From Candidatus Heimdallarchaeota archaeon (GTDB lineage: Archaea > Asgardarchaeota > Heimdallarchaeia > JABLTI01): a stretch of DNA of 64,000 bases. The stretch is from positions 1 to 64,000 of the forward strand of contig JAHLVW010000047.1 of NCBI GenBank assembly GCA_019058275.1, in the 5' to 3' direction. Below are positions 1 to 7,712 of this stretch, in pieces. The notes under the pieces were generated by a model. That model ran no database searches. It was not told the DNA's origin and saw only the letters and a program-made list of their open reading frames with translations. The position numbers and the translations under genes are program-made. The stretch's first letter is position 1; each line of letters begins with the position of its first letter.

Positions 1-189
1 CCTTACTTCACTTCCGCCCATTGCCATTTTTTCCAATGGAAATTTACTTCTTATTGGGTCGCATTCTGGAGCTTCTGTGACTATTCCTGCTTGTACTCTA
101 GGTGCTGCACCTGCTTTGATAGCTGCTATGCCAGTCAAAGTAGTAGTAGATACTGCACCGTAAGCACCTATTAACCAAATTCCAGCCAT
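1..189 (-). CDS. Inositol-3-phosphate synthase-like protein, N-terminal part (runs off window)
   Basis: Translating the minus strand from ATG at 187-189 gives 63 open codons to the window edge, starting MAGIWLIGAYGAVSTTT. The stretch GIWLIGAYGAVSTT is a Rossmann-type dinucleotide-binding start that resembles the short inositol-3-phosphate synthases of archaea and some bacteria (glucose-6-phosphate to inositol-1-phosphate, the source of the archaeal phosphatidylinositol headgroup). Only the NAD-binding start is visible, so the substrate is inferred. The sequence between 240 and 270 holds an A/T-rich TATA-like element (TTTAAA on the minus strand), which would drive it separately from adkA upstream. 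Other NAD-dependent families with a similar first strand cannot be excluded. Confidence 0.55.
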   Translation of the reverse strand, partial: MAGIWLIGAYGAVSTTTLTGIAAIKAGAAPRVQAGIVTEAPECDPIRSKFPLEKMAMGGSEVR

Positions 190-327
190 TATTATTCTTC
201 CTGTCACAATAATCAATATTAACTTATTTTATAGTCATATAATATCAATTACCTTTAAATATTTTAGGTATTTCTGCAAAAGATAAGAAGAAAAATGAAA
301 AATAAAATAATAAGAAAAAAGGAAAAA

Positions 328-927
328 TTAGCTTTTGAGAGCTTTCAGATGCAGAAACAGCTCTTTACCAGCTTCATCAGATTTGCCCTGACGATTCTTA
401 ATAACTGATAACAAAGCACCAGTTTTCTGACAAATAGTAGATGCTACTGTTTTGTTTATTAATTGATGTTCAAACAAGACATTAACAGTATCTTGATCTC
501 TAGTTCTAGATTGATCATATGCTCTTCTTTGAAAGATTTCTTGAGGATCAGTTTCAATTAAAACAAGTAACTTAGGATTTAACCCATCAGATACCCATTG
601 AGGAATACCTTGTAGAAAAGTACCTGAACCTGTTTTAATTGTATAGTGTGTATCAACAATCACTACTTTACCCCTTGCTCGTTTACCAATGCGAAAGGCT
701 GCTCTTCTTTGAATTTCCTTTTGTGTATTTGTAGGAAGTTTTCTTAACTCATCTCTGTGTTGAACATTGAATTCTTCTTTTGCTATTTCCATCATTACTG
801 AACCATAAACAATAATCAAAATTTCAAAATCGTTTTTGCTAGCAAATTCAAGTGCTTTGTTTATTACTGTTGTTTTACCAACACCAGGAACACCGCCAAC
901 AATTGCAATGCTTCCTTCGTTTTCCAT
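328..927 (-). CDS. adkA: Archaeal adenylate kinase AdkA
   Basis: Archaeal-type adenylate kinase, converting ATP and AMP to two ADP in the cytoplasm. The N-terminus carries a P-loop, GGVPGVGKTTV (about residues 11-21), followed by QRRAAFRIG and VIVDTHYTIKT, all typical of the roughly 190-residue AdkA family, which lacks the large lid of bacterial Adk; its 199 residues fit. An upstream in-frame GTG lies at 934-936, but GTGATT sits as a ribosome binding site before ATG 925-927, so I start there. The coiled-coil gene upstream ends at 943, 15 nt before this start, so the two are probably cotranscribed. In many archaea adkA lies in the secY/ribosomal protein cluster; here it does not. Confidence 0.93.
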   Translation of the reverse strand: MENEGSIAIVGGVPGVGKTTVINKALEFASKNDFEILIIVYGSVMMEIAKEEFNVQHRDELRKLPTNTQKEIQRRAAFRIGKRARGKVVIVDTHYTIKTGSGTFLQGIPQWVSDGLNPKLLVLIETDPQEIFQRRAYDQSRTRDQDTVNVLFEHQLINKTVASTICQKTGALLSVIKNRQGKSDEAGKELFLHLKALKS

Positions 928-942
928 TTTAATCACAACTTA

Positions 943-2511
943 TTATAGGTCTAAATTATCCAGCAATTCTATTATCTTTTTATGACTTCTTTTGCTGATC
1001 ATATTATTTTGGATTAGAAATTCTAATCCTTGTCTAACAGCTCCAGCAAATTCACTAGTTGCGAGATAGTTAGTTGCCCTTAACGCATCAAATGAGGATT
1101 TTAATCTTCGGTTAAATACCAATTCTTCTGCTAACTTATCAGCAGCTTGCTTTCCTTCCTTAATTGCTGAATCCATATTAGCATTAGGATAGTCAGGGGA
1201 TCTTAACCCACCTCTTGGTTTCATAAGAGGGGGTATGACATAATATCTGACATCATCTCTATCTTGGAATTTAATTAAATAAAGAGAGAGAATAATATTT
1301 GAAGGAACATCTCCACCTTGACCAAGAGTTGATTTATTAATTACCTCTTTGCGATTATTAACTGCATTTTGAAGTTTTTTGCACATTGCATCAGTATTTT
1401 CCTTAATACTTTCTCTCATTTCTGTCAAGTTAGATAAGGCATTATCTCTAGACATACGTAGAGTATCAACTTCATCCTCTGCTTTTGCTTTCTTTGTCTC
1501 ATATTCTTTAACAACATCATCTTTTCTAGTCATGAAATCTTGAGTAATTGCATTTAATGTTTTAGCTAATTTCTTTCGATTATTTTCTAATTCTTTAACT
1601 TTACCTGAGATATTTTCAATTTGCTCTTTTGATTTTGTAAGAAAACTTTTCATATTAGATTGGAACCTTGGAGTTTCAAGAGAAGCTACTTCATTTATTA
1701 TATTGCGAGCATGTTCCTGAATTGGACTTATCATACCTGTAAGACCAAGAGTACTTGACTCAAATTTAGATAGCTCTCTGAACACTGCTTGATTTGCTCT
1801 TTCAAGATTTGTATCTATTGTTTCATCCATCTTCTCTTTATAGCTTTGAATTCTGTTTTCTACTTCATCTTGAATTCGTGCTATTCGGTCTGCGAAATTC
1901 CTTTCTATATTTTCAATTTGAGAGTTTATCTCTGACAACCAATAATGAGCTAACTCTTGTAGTTGATCTTGTACCTCGCTAAATCTGGGAGTTTCGTTTA
2001 ATAGATCAATAATTTCTTGACTTAAAGCCTGATCAAATGTAGGCAGAATAAGAGGTGTATCAATCATACTATCAGTGACCGTTTTTCTTACTAGATCAAC
2101 AGTTGATCGAGTAAAATCCCGATTAAACAATGGATAATTAGTAGTCTCAAGTATGAGAATTGAATTTGCTTCATGTAAACTTTCAACATAAGCTTTCAGA
2201 GTAGAAGCATCTTGTAGAGCTTTTAATTGAGCAAAAACATTTGTTAGTGATAAATCTTGTAATCCGGTGCCACCACCATATAATCCTAAGGAATCTATCA
2301 AAACAATTCTGTGATTTATAGAATCAACTACTATTCGCCAATAGAATTTTGATACTTGTGTAAGTCGTTCTTTTGACCTTTTGAAAAATCCCCCTTTCTT
2401 TAATTTATCACCTACAACACCAACAACATATGCGAATTCTGCTTCCAATGGTATTTCACTACTTCTTGAATCTACTACAAATGGAATTACGTTCTCTCTT
2501 TGAAGACTCAT
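943..2511 (-). CDS. Unrecognised coiled-coil protein with globular ends
   Basis: I do not recognise a named family. The 522-residue protein has a mixed alpha/beta N-terminal part (about 1-150, with AYVVGVVGDKLKKGGFF and VSKFYWRIVVDSINHRIVLIDSLG), a long charged helical region (about 190-390) rich in heptad-like E/K/L spacing, and a C-terminal helical segment (about 400-522). There is no signal peptide, membrane segment or P-loop. The longer frame begins with TTG at 2521-2523, but GGTGA at 2518-2522 lies just ahead of ATG 2509-2511, which I take as the start. It lies between a degenerate small-GTPase-like gene upstream and adkA downstream on the same strand. The shape suggests a scaffold or SMC-like structural role, but that is inference only. 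Confidence 0.75.
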   Translation of the reverse strand: MSLQRENVIPFVVDSRSSEIPLEAEFAYVVGVVGDKLKKGGFFKRSKERLTQVSKFYWRIVVDSINHRIVLIDSLGLYGGGTGLQDLSLTNVFAQLKALQDASTLKAYVESLHEANSILILETTNYPLFNRDFTRSTVDLVRKTVTDSMIDTPLILPTFDQALSQEIIDLLNETPRFSEVQDQLQELAHYWLSEINSQIENIERNFADRIARIQDEVENRIQSYKEKMDETIDTNLERANQAVFRELSKFESSTLGLTGMISPIQEHARNIINEVASLETPRFQSNMKSFLTKSKEQIENISGKVKELENNRKKLAKTLNAITQDFMTRKDDVVKEYETKKAKAEDEVDTLRMSRDNALSNLTEMRESIKENTDAMCKKLQNAVNNRKEVINKSTLGQGGDVPSNIILSLYLIKFQDRDDVRYYVIPPLMKPRGGLRSPDYPNANMDSAIKEGKQAADKLAEELVFNRRLKSSFDALRATNYLATSEFAGAVRQGLEFLIQNNMISKRSHKKIIELLDNLDL

Positions 2512-2665
2512 TAACTTCACCAACTACCTATTTATTGTTAATAATCAAATCTAATATTACTAATATTAATTATCAATTAACCACAACATATATGATTCTT
2601 TGTTAATACACAAGGATAAACTCAAAGAGAATATTAATATCAAAAAAGAAGAAACTTGGTAAAAA

Positions 2666-3709
2666 CTAAGTCAAATGTAATTTTCTTTTCTTATTTTTCT
2701 TGGATTTTTTATTTATTTCTTGAAACATCTGTTCTTCTTTAAAAAATGGGCAATTTGCCTCATATAATAATCTCAATTTCCGAAGTTGATACTGAATGTT
2801 CTCTCTTGGTCTTTCTCCAGTTAATGAAGCAAAGCTACAATCATGAATTGAATAAAGAATCGCCAAAGCTCTCAAGTTATCAAAATGAACAAAATTGGAA
2901 AATCCTTGATCTTCTTCAACAACACATAGCTTTCTATAATGTTTGCAGTGTTTTACGCAAGAAAGGCAGCTAGTAATATTTGCTTTAACCTGATTTCTGT
3001 AGAAGTCTATATCGAAAGTGTAGATATCTTTAGTTAAAGTCACTACACCTGATTCCTGAAGATTATAACCTAATCTATTAACTAAATTCTGAACTTTATC
3101 AAAAGATTTCTTGTTATAAAGTTTGAAGATTTTTGATGGTTTAACTAATTGAGGAGTAAATGTTTGATATTCACCAGATCTTATGTCATCAGCGATTTTT
3201 TGCCCTATTTCATAAAAGATTGTAGAGAGTAAGGATAAATCATTAATAGTTTTGAAATAAATTGCTCTTCTATTTTCATGCTCAGAAAGGCTAGCTGGAA
3301 GTTTATTAAAATTGCTTTGGTCTTGAGCTATAGTAAGAATGGTTGTTGGTACACCTTGTGGAGTAATTAAATACAAATCATCTAAGCTATTGTACTCCTC
3401 TTGATTCCTGTTCAAGATGATTGAATGAGAAGCACCTGAATAATATGCCATACGAAACTGTTCGAATCGTTCATCATCGCTTATTATCCAAATAGACATG
3501 CATAACATACCAAGAGAGGTCTCAATTCTTGAAATTAATGGATACATACCAATAGTATTAATGCAATTTGTACTGACAGTGGATTCAGAATATTCCATTA
3601 ATTGTTCGGCAATTTGATGAGCATCTTTTGTAAAAAGAAGTATCTTACTTAAGTAGATATTCTCATCAAAAGAATTCCCATTTACCGAAATGAATTCCCT
3701 ATTAGGCAC
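2666..3709 (-). CDS. Degenerate Rab-like small GTPase fold with Cys-rich C-terminal region
   Basis: The first 130 residues follow the layout of Ras/Rab GTPases. A first strand KILLF (22-26) stands where the P-loop strand would be. NTIG (51-54) matches the switch I TIG, SIWIISDDERF (72-82) matches the WDTAGQERF strand and switch II, YYSGA (89-93) matches YYRGA, and TTILTIAQD (122-130) stands at the NKxD strand. The catalytic and nucleotide-binding residues are gone: KDAHQI replaces GxxxxGKS, IISDDE replaces DTAGQE and AQDQ replaces NKxD. GTP binding is therefore unlikely. The remaining 215 residues are a helical region with CLSCVKHCKHYRKLC (about 253-267), perhaps metal-binding, and a basic tail. 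Start is ATG 3709. The fold call is by eye; Asgard archaea are known to be rich in small GTPases. Confidence 0.7.
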   Translation of the reverse strand: MPNREFISVNGNSFDENIYLSKILLFTKDAHQIAEQLMEYSESTVSTNCINTIGMYPLISRIETSLGMLCMSIWIISDDERFEQFRMAYYSGASHSIILNRNQEEYNSLDDLYLITPQGVPTTILTIAQDQSNFNKLPASLSEHENRRAIYFKTINDLSLLSTIFYEIGQKIADDIRSGEYQTFTPQLVKPSKIFKLYNKKSFDKVQNLVNRLGYNLQESGVVTLTKDIYTFDIDFYRNQVKANITSCLSCVKHCKHYRKLCVVEEDQGFSNFVHFDNLRALAILYSIHDCSFASLTGERPRENIQYQLRKLRLLYEANCPFFKEEQMFQEINKKSKKNKKRKLHLT

Positions 3710-3966
3710 TGAATTACCCTCTTACAACTATAACTTTCTAAATAAATTTCCTTATCATGGAATTACATTTTGTATATAACTGGTTATACTTTTAAAAATA
3801 TTTACCTCTAAAGTATATAATAAAAAAAGACTTCTGACATAACTTATCGAAGAACACTAAATTAGCTTTAAAAAGTGTTAATTTATCAAAAACCAAACTA
3901 TTTTATCCAAAGATTTTTAGTGAGAGGGGCACAACTAGATTTTAGTTATAATAAAATAGTAGGAAT

Positions 3967-4374
3967 GTGGAAAATTTAAGTAAACCTAAAACTAAAAAAC
4001 CTAAACCAAAAAAAGGTCAAAGGAAACGTAGAAGAAAAACTGATGATGATCCCAGTGTATCAATAAAAACGACTGGTGCACAAGGACAAACAGAGTACAT
4101 TAGAGTACGTTTGCCAAAGGAAGGAGAAGTACTAGGTGTAGTAACTCAAATTCTAGGTGCTGATCGACTCAAGGTTAGATGTACAGACGGACACACAAGA
4201 GTTGTTCGAATCCCTGGGAAATATCGTAAAAGACTTTGGACAAGGCAAAATGATATTGTAAGTGTTTTGCCTTGGTATGATTTGCAAGAAGATACCAGAG
4301 CAGATTTAGTATATCGTTACAGAAGAAATCAAGCAGAATGGCTTGAAAAGAAAGGTTATATTACATTAGATTAG
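3967..4374 (+). CDS. eif1A: Translation initiation factor aIF1A
   Basis: Archaeal homologue of eIF1A, which binds the A site of the small ribosomal subunit and helps position initiator tRNA. A very basic N-terminal tail (residues 1-30, many K and R) precedes an OB fold (about 40-115) with GEVLGVVTQILGADRLKV and RIPGKYRKRLWTRQNDIVSVLPW, the family signature. The length of 135 fits, including the tail. Start is GTG 3967; ATG at 3965 is out of frame and stops at once. It opens a plus-strand run with rio1 and the KH protein, an order common in archaea and consistent with a shared role in initiation and 40S-like subunit maturation. Confidence 0.95.
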   Translation: MENLSKPKTKKPKPKKGQRKRRRKTDDDPSVSIKTTGAQGQTEYIRVRLPKEGEVLGVVTQILGADRLKVRCTDGHTRVVRIPGKYRKRLWTRQNDIVSVLPWYDLQEDTRADLVYRYRRNQAEWLEKKGYITLD

Positions 4375-4498
4375 ACTTCTTTTAGCAATTATCACCTTTT
4401 CTTTTCAATTTTAGTTCACTGAAGTTTTATTTTATTAAATGACATACTATTGAGTTATTAATGTAAATGAATAAGTAATAACAGTAAGAAGCAATGGT

Positions 4499-5410
4499 TT
4501 GGAGAGGATAACTCTGGTAAAGAAGAAGAAAACAAAAGAACAAGAAGATGAGGATATTGAAGAAAAACCATTACTTGAAATTGAAGATGAGAATAGCAAA
4601 ATTATAAAAGAACTAATAGCTGCTGATAAACTACAAAAAACCAAAATTGATGATATGAAAATCAAAATTAAAGATAGTGATTCCTTAAAAGTTGCTGAAT
4701 CAGTTTTGGATGTAGAAACTCGAACTACTCTGTTCAATTTGCGAAAAAGAAAAATCATTGAAAACATGACTGGAGTAATATCAACAGGAAAGGAAGCAAA
4801 TGTTTATCACGGTTATGCACCAGACGGGACTGAATTAGCAATCAAAATTTACCGCACTTCAACAAATATCTTCAAAGGCTTACAGATATACATTCTTGGT
4901 GACCCCCGCTTCGCTAAAATCAAAAGAGATCAACGTTCGTTAGTATATGCTTGGGCTCGAAAGGAATTTAAGAATTTATCTCGAGCATATAAAGCAAAAG
5001 TTTCTGTACCTAAACCAATCTATAATCTCAAAGACATAGTTGTTATGGAGTTTATTGGCAAAGAGAGTTTGCCTTACAGAATTATGAAAGAAGAAGAAAT
5101 AGATGATCCACAAGCAACATATAAAGAAGTATTAAGTAACTTGAGGAAGCTTTACACAAAAGCAAGATTAGTTCATGCTGACCTTTCAGAATATAATATG
5201 ATTTACACGCCTAAAGTTTATTTCATAGATATTTCTCAAGCAGTTTTGCTTGATCATCCTTATGCAGAGATCTTTCTCTTTAGAGATATAAAGAACATTA
5301 CAAGATACTTTTATTCTCAAGGTGCAAAAGTGCAAAAACCTGAGAAATTATATGAGAAACTTGTAGGAGAACCACCATCAGATAAAGTGCTTGCATTTGA
5401 AATGAAGTAG
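4499..5410 (+). CDS. rio1: RIO1-family serine kinase/ATPase
   Basis: Atypical protein kinase/ATPase of small-subunit ribosome maturation. Residues 1-85 are a charged N-terminal extension rich in K and E. The kinase domain then shows the flexible-loop/nucleotide motif STGKEANVYHGYA, the lysine in ELAIKIYRT, a RIO1-type GDPRFAK insert, the catalytic loop HADLSEYN and the metal-binding IDIS(Q). These are RIO1 rather than RIO2 features, and the RIO2 N-terminal winged helix is absent. The frame opens at TTG 4499, with no in-frame ATG near; the exact first codon is uncertain because GGAGAGG lies just inside it. It sits between aIF1A and the Dim2-like KH protein, both 40S-related partners. Confidence 0.93.
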   Translation: MERITLVKKKKTKEQEDEDIEEKPLLEIEDENSKIIKELIAADKLQKTKIDDMKIKIKDSDSLKVAESVLDVETRTTLFNLRKRKIIENMTGVISTGKEANVYHGYAPDGTELAIKIYRTSTNIFKGLQIYILGDPRFAKIKRDQRSLVYAWARKEFKNLSRAYKAKVSVPKPIYNLKDIVVMEFIGKESLPYRIMKEEEIDDPQATYKEVLSNLRKLYTKARLVHADLSEYNMIYTPKVYFIDISQAVLLDHPYAEIFLFRDIKNITRYFYSQGAKVQKPEKLYEKLVGEPPSDKVLAFEMK

Positions 5411-5490
5411 GACTAAAAAACCGATAAATAGTATCAATGCAAAATCATTAAAGAGTAAAGAAATGAAAAACTTTTAGGAGGATCAAATAT

Positions 5491-6093
5491 TTGGATTTTG
5501 AATCTCAGGAAAATATTAGTACATTCATCGTAACAATTCCAAACAATCGGATCGGTGCTCTTATTGGTCCAAATGGAAGAGTTAAAAATCGACTAGAAAA
5601 GCTTGCTGGAGTAGAAGTAAAAATCGATAGTGGCTCTGGTGAAGTCTTCATAAGCTCTAAACCAGATATAAAGGATCCATTTTTGGTAATTAAAGCAAGG
5701 GACATTGTACATGCTGTTGGAAGAGGATTCAATCCACAAATAGCATTTTCATTAATAGATGAAGACATGTATTTGGAAATAATCAATATGAAAACTGTTG
5801 TGGGAACTAATCCAAATAAACTAAAGAGAATACGAGGGAGAATCATTGGAAAAGAGGGTAGAACACGTAGAGTAATAGAAGAAACTACAGGCACAAGAAT
5901 CTCTGTATTTGGCAATACTGTGGGAATCATAGGTCCGTATGAAAGACTAAAAGTAGCTAGAGATGCAGTTCATTTGCTTCTTGAAGGTGCTAAACATGGC
6001 ACAGTTTACGGATTCTTAGAAGAAAAAGCCCAGAAGTTTAGATTGAGCACAAGAGAAATATGGGACAAGGCATCAAGAGATTCAAAGATTTGA
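5491..6093 (+). CDS. KH-domain RNA-binding protein, archaeal Dim2/Pno1 type
   Basis: Two KH domains. The first (about residues 8-75) has a divergent GxxG in IPNNRIGALIGPNGRVKNRLEK; the second (about 95-175) has IRGRIIGKEGRTRRVIEETTG. This arrangement and the 200-residue length match archaeal Dim2 (Pno1/Krr1-like), which binds the 3' end of 16S rRNA and works with Nob1, Rio1 and aIF2-alpha in small-subunit maturation. Start is TTG 5491, 7-8 nt after a strong AGGAGGATC site. It follows rio1 by 80 nt, matching the conserved archaeal gene order. Confidence 0.92.
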   Translation: MDFESQENISTFIVTIPNNRIGALIGPNGRVKNRLEKLAGVEVKIDSGSGEVFISSKPDIKDPFLVIKARDIVHAVGRGFNPQIAFSLIDEDMYLEIINMKTVVGTNPNKLKRIRGRIIGKEGRTRRVIEETTGTRISVFGNTVGIIGPYERLKVARDAVHLLLEGAKHGTVYGFLEEKAQKFRLSTREIWDKASRDSKI

Positions 6094-6116
6094 AAAATAA
6101 ATTGAGGATGAGATAG

Positions 6117-7319
6117 CTGAAAGTACGTCAAGCAACCAAAGAAGACTTTGAAGACATCACAAACATAACTGCAATAAGTTATGGTTATGATCCAACAGGA
6201 CATACTGAAAGATTGCAAAAACAATATGAACTTACTTATGATGAGAATTTTTGTATCGAAGCAGATGGAAAAGTAAGAGCCAATATTCGATTTATTAATT
6301 TTAATCAAAATATTCGTGGGAAATGGGTTAAGATGGGAGGTATTGCTATGGTTGTTACTGATCCTATGTACAGAAGAAAGGGATATGTAAAAAAAATTAT
6401 GAACTATTTGATTGAAAAAATGAAAAAAGAGAATTTCGATGTTTCAGCTTTATATCCCTTTATAGATACATTTTATTCTGCTTATGGTTATGTAAATATT
6501 TCACCTTTCGTAACAATGAAATTCGATCCAAAATATTTCAGTCGTTGGAAAAATTTGCCTGAAGGATATTCTGTAAAAAGATTATCTCATGAAAAAGGTT
6601 TCAAATATTACAAAGAAATTCACAACAAAATTGTTAATACAATTCATGGATCTGTGAAAAGAAACGAAAAACGATGGAAAGAATATGATCGTCCAGGTCC
6701 AGGATGGTTTGTAGTTACTTTTAATAAAAATGGAAAACCTGAAGGTGTAATGAAGTATTCATCTAAGGGCTTCAGTAGGGGTTTTGATTGGACAGAAGAA
6801 GGAAAACTTCGAGTATCTGAAATACATACTCTAACTCCAAAAAGCCGACATGCTTTGTATAATTACTTATATCTTCATTCAGATCAAATTGTTGAGGCTT
6901 GTTTGCCAATCTACCCAAACCAATCTATGATGTATCCTTGGTTACAAGGTTACTACATGACTGAATTAAATCCAATGAACATTTGGCAAGCAAGAATAAT
7001 AGATGTGAAAAGCACACTTGATAACATCGCTGTTTCTTATGATGCACAAATAAACATAAGAATCACTGATAAACAAATTACTGAGAATAATCAAACATAT
7101 GCTATTAAAGCTCATGATGGAAAACTCAAAGTAGAAACAAGTAAAAAAGAAGCAGAACTAGAGATGACAATTGAAGGTCTATCATCTTTGGTTTATGGTG
7201 TTCTACTAACAAATGATTTGGAAGCATTTGGTTGGCTAAAGAATGCCAAAGAAGAAGAAAAGGCATTATTAGATAAATGGTTCCCATTACAAGAACCAAC
7301 ATTAACAGAAGGATTCTGA
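6117..7319 (+). CDS. Eis-family GNAT acetyltransferase with C-terminal SCP2-like domain
   Basis: N-acetyltransferase of the Eis (enhanced intracellular survival) type. The acetyl-CoA-binding motif is GGIAMVVTDPMYRRKGYVKKIM, followed by the Eis-typical SALYPFIDTFYSAYGYV; a second GNAT-like half follows and the last 100 residues resemble a sterol-carrier (SCP2) fold. The first in-frame TTG is 6213, but that would cut off the first GNAT strand. Reading upstream gives LKVRQATKEDFEDITNITAI, a textbook GNAT N-terminus, opening at CTG 6117 behind GAGGATGAG, with TAG at 6114-6116 just before it. I therefore infer a CTG start and 400 residues, the usual Eis length. Substrate is unknown; Eis enzymes acetylate amines on lysines and aminoglycosides. 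Confidence 0.85.
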   Translation: MKVRQATKEDFEDITNITAISYGYDPTGHTERLQKQYELTYDENFCIEADGKVRANIRFINFNQNIRGKWVKMGGIAMVVTDPMYRRKGYVKKIMNYLIEKMKKENFDVSALYPFIDTFYSAYGYVNISPFVTMKFDPKYFSRWKNLPEGYSVKRLSHEKGFKYYKEIHNKIVNTIHGSVKRNEKRWKEYDRPGPGWFVVTFNKNGKPEGVMKYSSKGFSRGFDWTEEGKLRVSEIHTLTPKSRHALYNYLYLHSDQIVEACLPIYPNQSMMYPWLQGYYMTELNPMNIWQARIIDVKSTLDNIAVSYDAQINIRITDKQITENNQTYAIKAHDGKLKVETSKKEAELEMTIEGLSSLVYGVLLTNDLEAFGWLKNAKEEEKALLDKWFPLQEPTLTEGF

Positions 7320-7699
7320 TAGAATCTTTGGTGGATAGATTGAATCCAAAGTGGCAAAAATTATCAATTGAGCTTGAAGAACTGCTTGACACAATGTTAA
7401 ACTTTAATAATGTGACAAAGAGAAGGATGTTTAGCAGTCAAGCTTATTTTGCTAATGGAAATATGTTTGTTGGTGTCTTTGAAGATACTATCTTTTTAAG
7501 ATTATCAGAAAAAGATAGAGAATTGATAAAAGACCAATACAACGATATTGAACATTTTGAACCATTAGAAGGTAAGAAGATGAGAGAGTATTTGGTTATC
7601 ACTGAACAAATTTTTGGTAATATACAGGAGTTTGAGAAATGGTTAGATAAATCATATCAATACGCTTCGAAAATACCACCAAAGAAACGAAAGAAATAG
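7277..7699 (+). CDS. TfoX N-terminal domain-like small protein
   Basis: The core KRRMFSSQAYFANGNMFVGVFEDTIFLR matches the TfoX/Sxy N-terminal domain (usually K-x-MFGG...Y-x-NGKMFA...D-x-x-L-K). The protein is a single domain of about 120 residues with a basic tail. The C-terminal helical half of bacterial competence regulators is missing, as in many archaeal homologues. The longest frame starts at ATG 7277 and overlaps the Eis-like gene by 43 nt; TTG 7328 or GTG 7331, after the upstream stop, are better-spaced alternatives. Cotranscription with the acetyltransferase is likely. Archaea lack the bacterial Sxy/CRP competence circuit, so its function here is unknown. Confidence 0.7.
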   Translation: MVPITRTNINRRILIESLVDRLNPKWQKLSIELEELLDTMLNFNNVTKRRMFSSQAYFANGNMFVGVFEDTIFLRLSEKDRELIKDQYNDIEHFEPLEGKKMREYLVITEQIFGNIQEFEKWLDKSYQYASKIPPKKRKK

Positions 7700-7712
7700 A
7701 TTTGACAAATTT

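Noticed and set aside
5505..5930. Long antisense open frame over the KH gene
   Set aside because: Hydrophobic low-complexity product with no ribosome binding site; the plus-strand KH protein explains the region fully.
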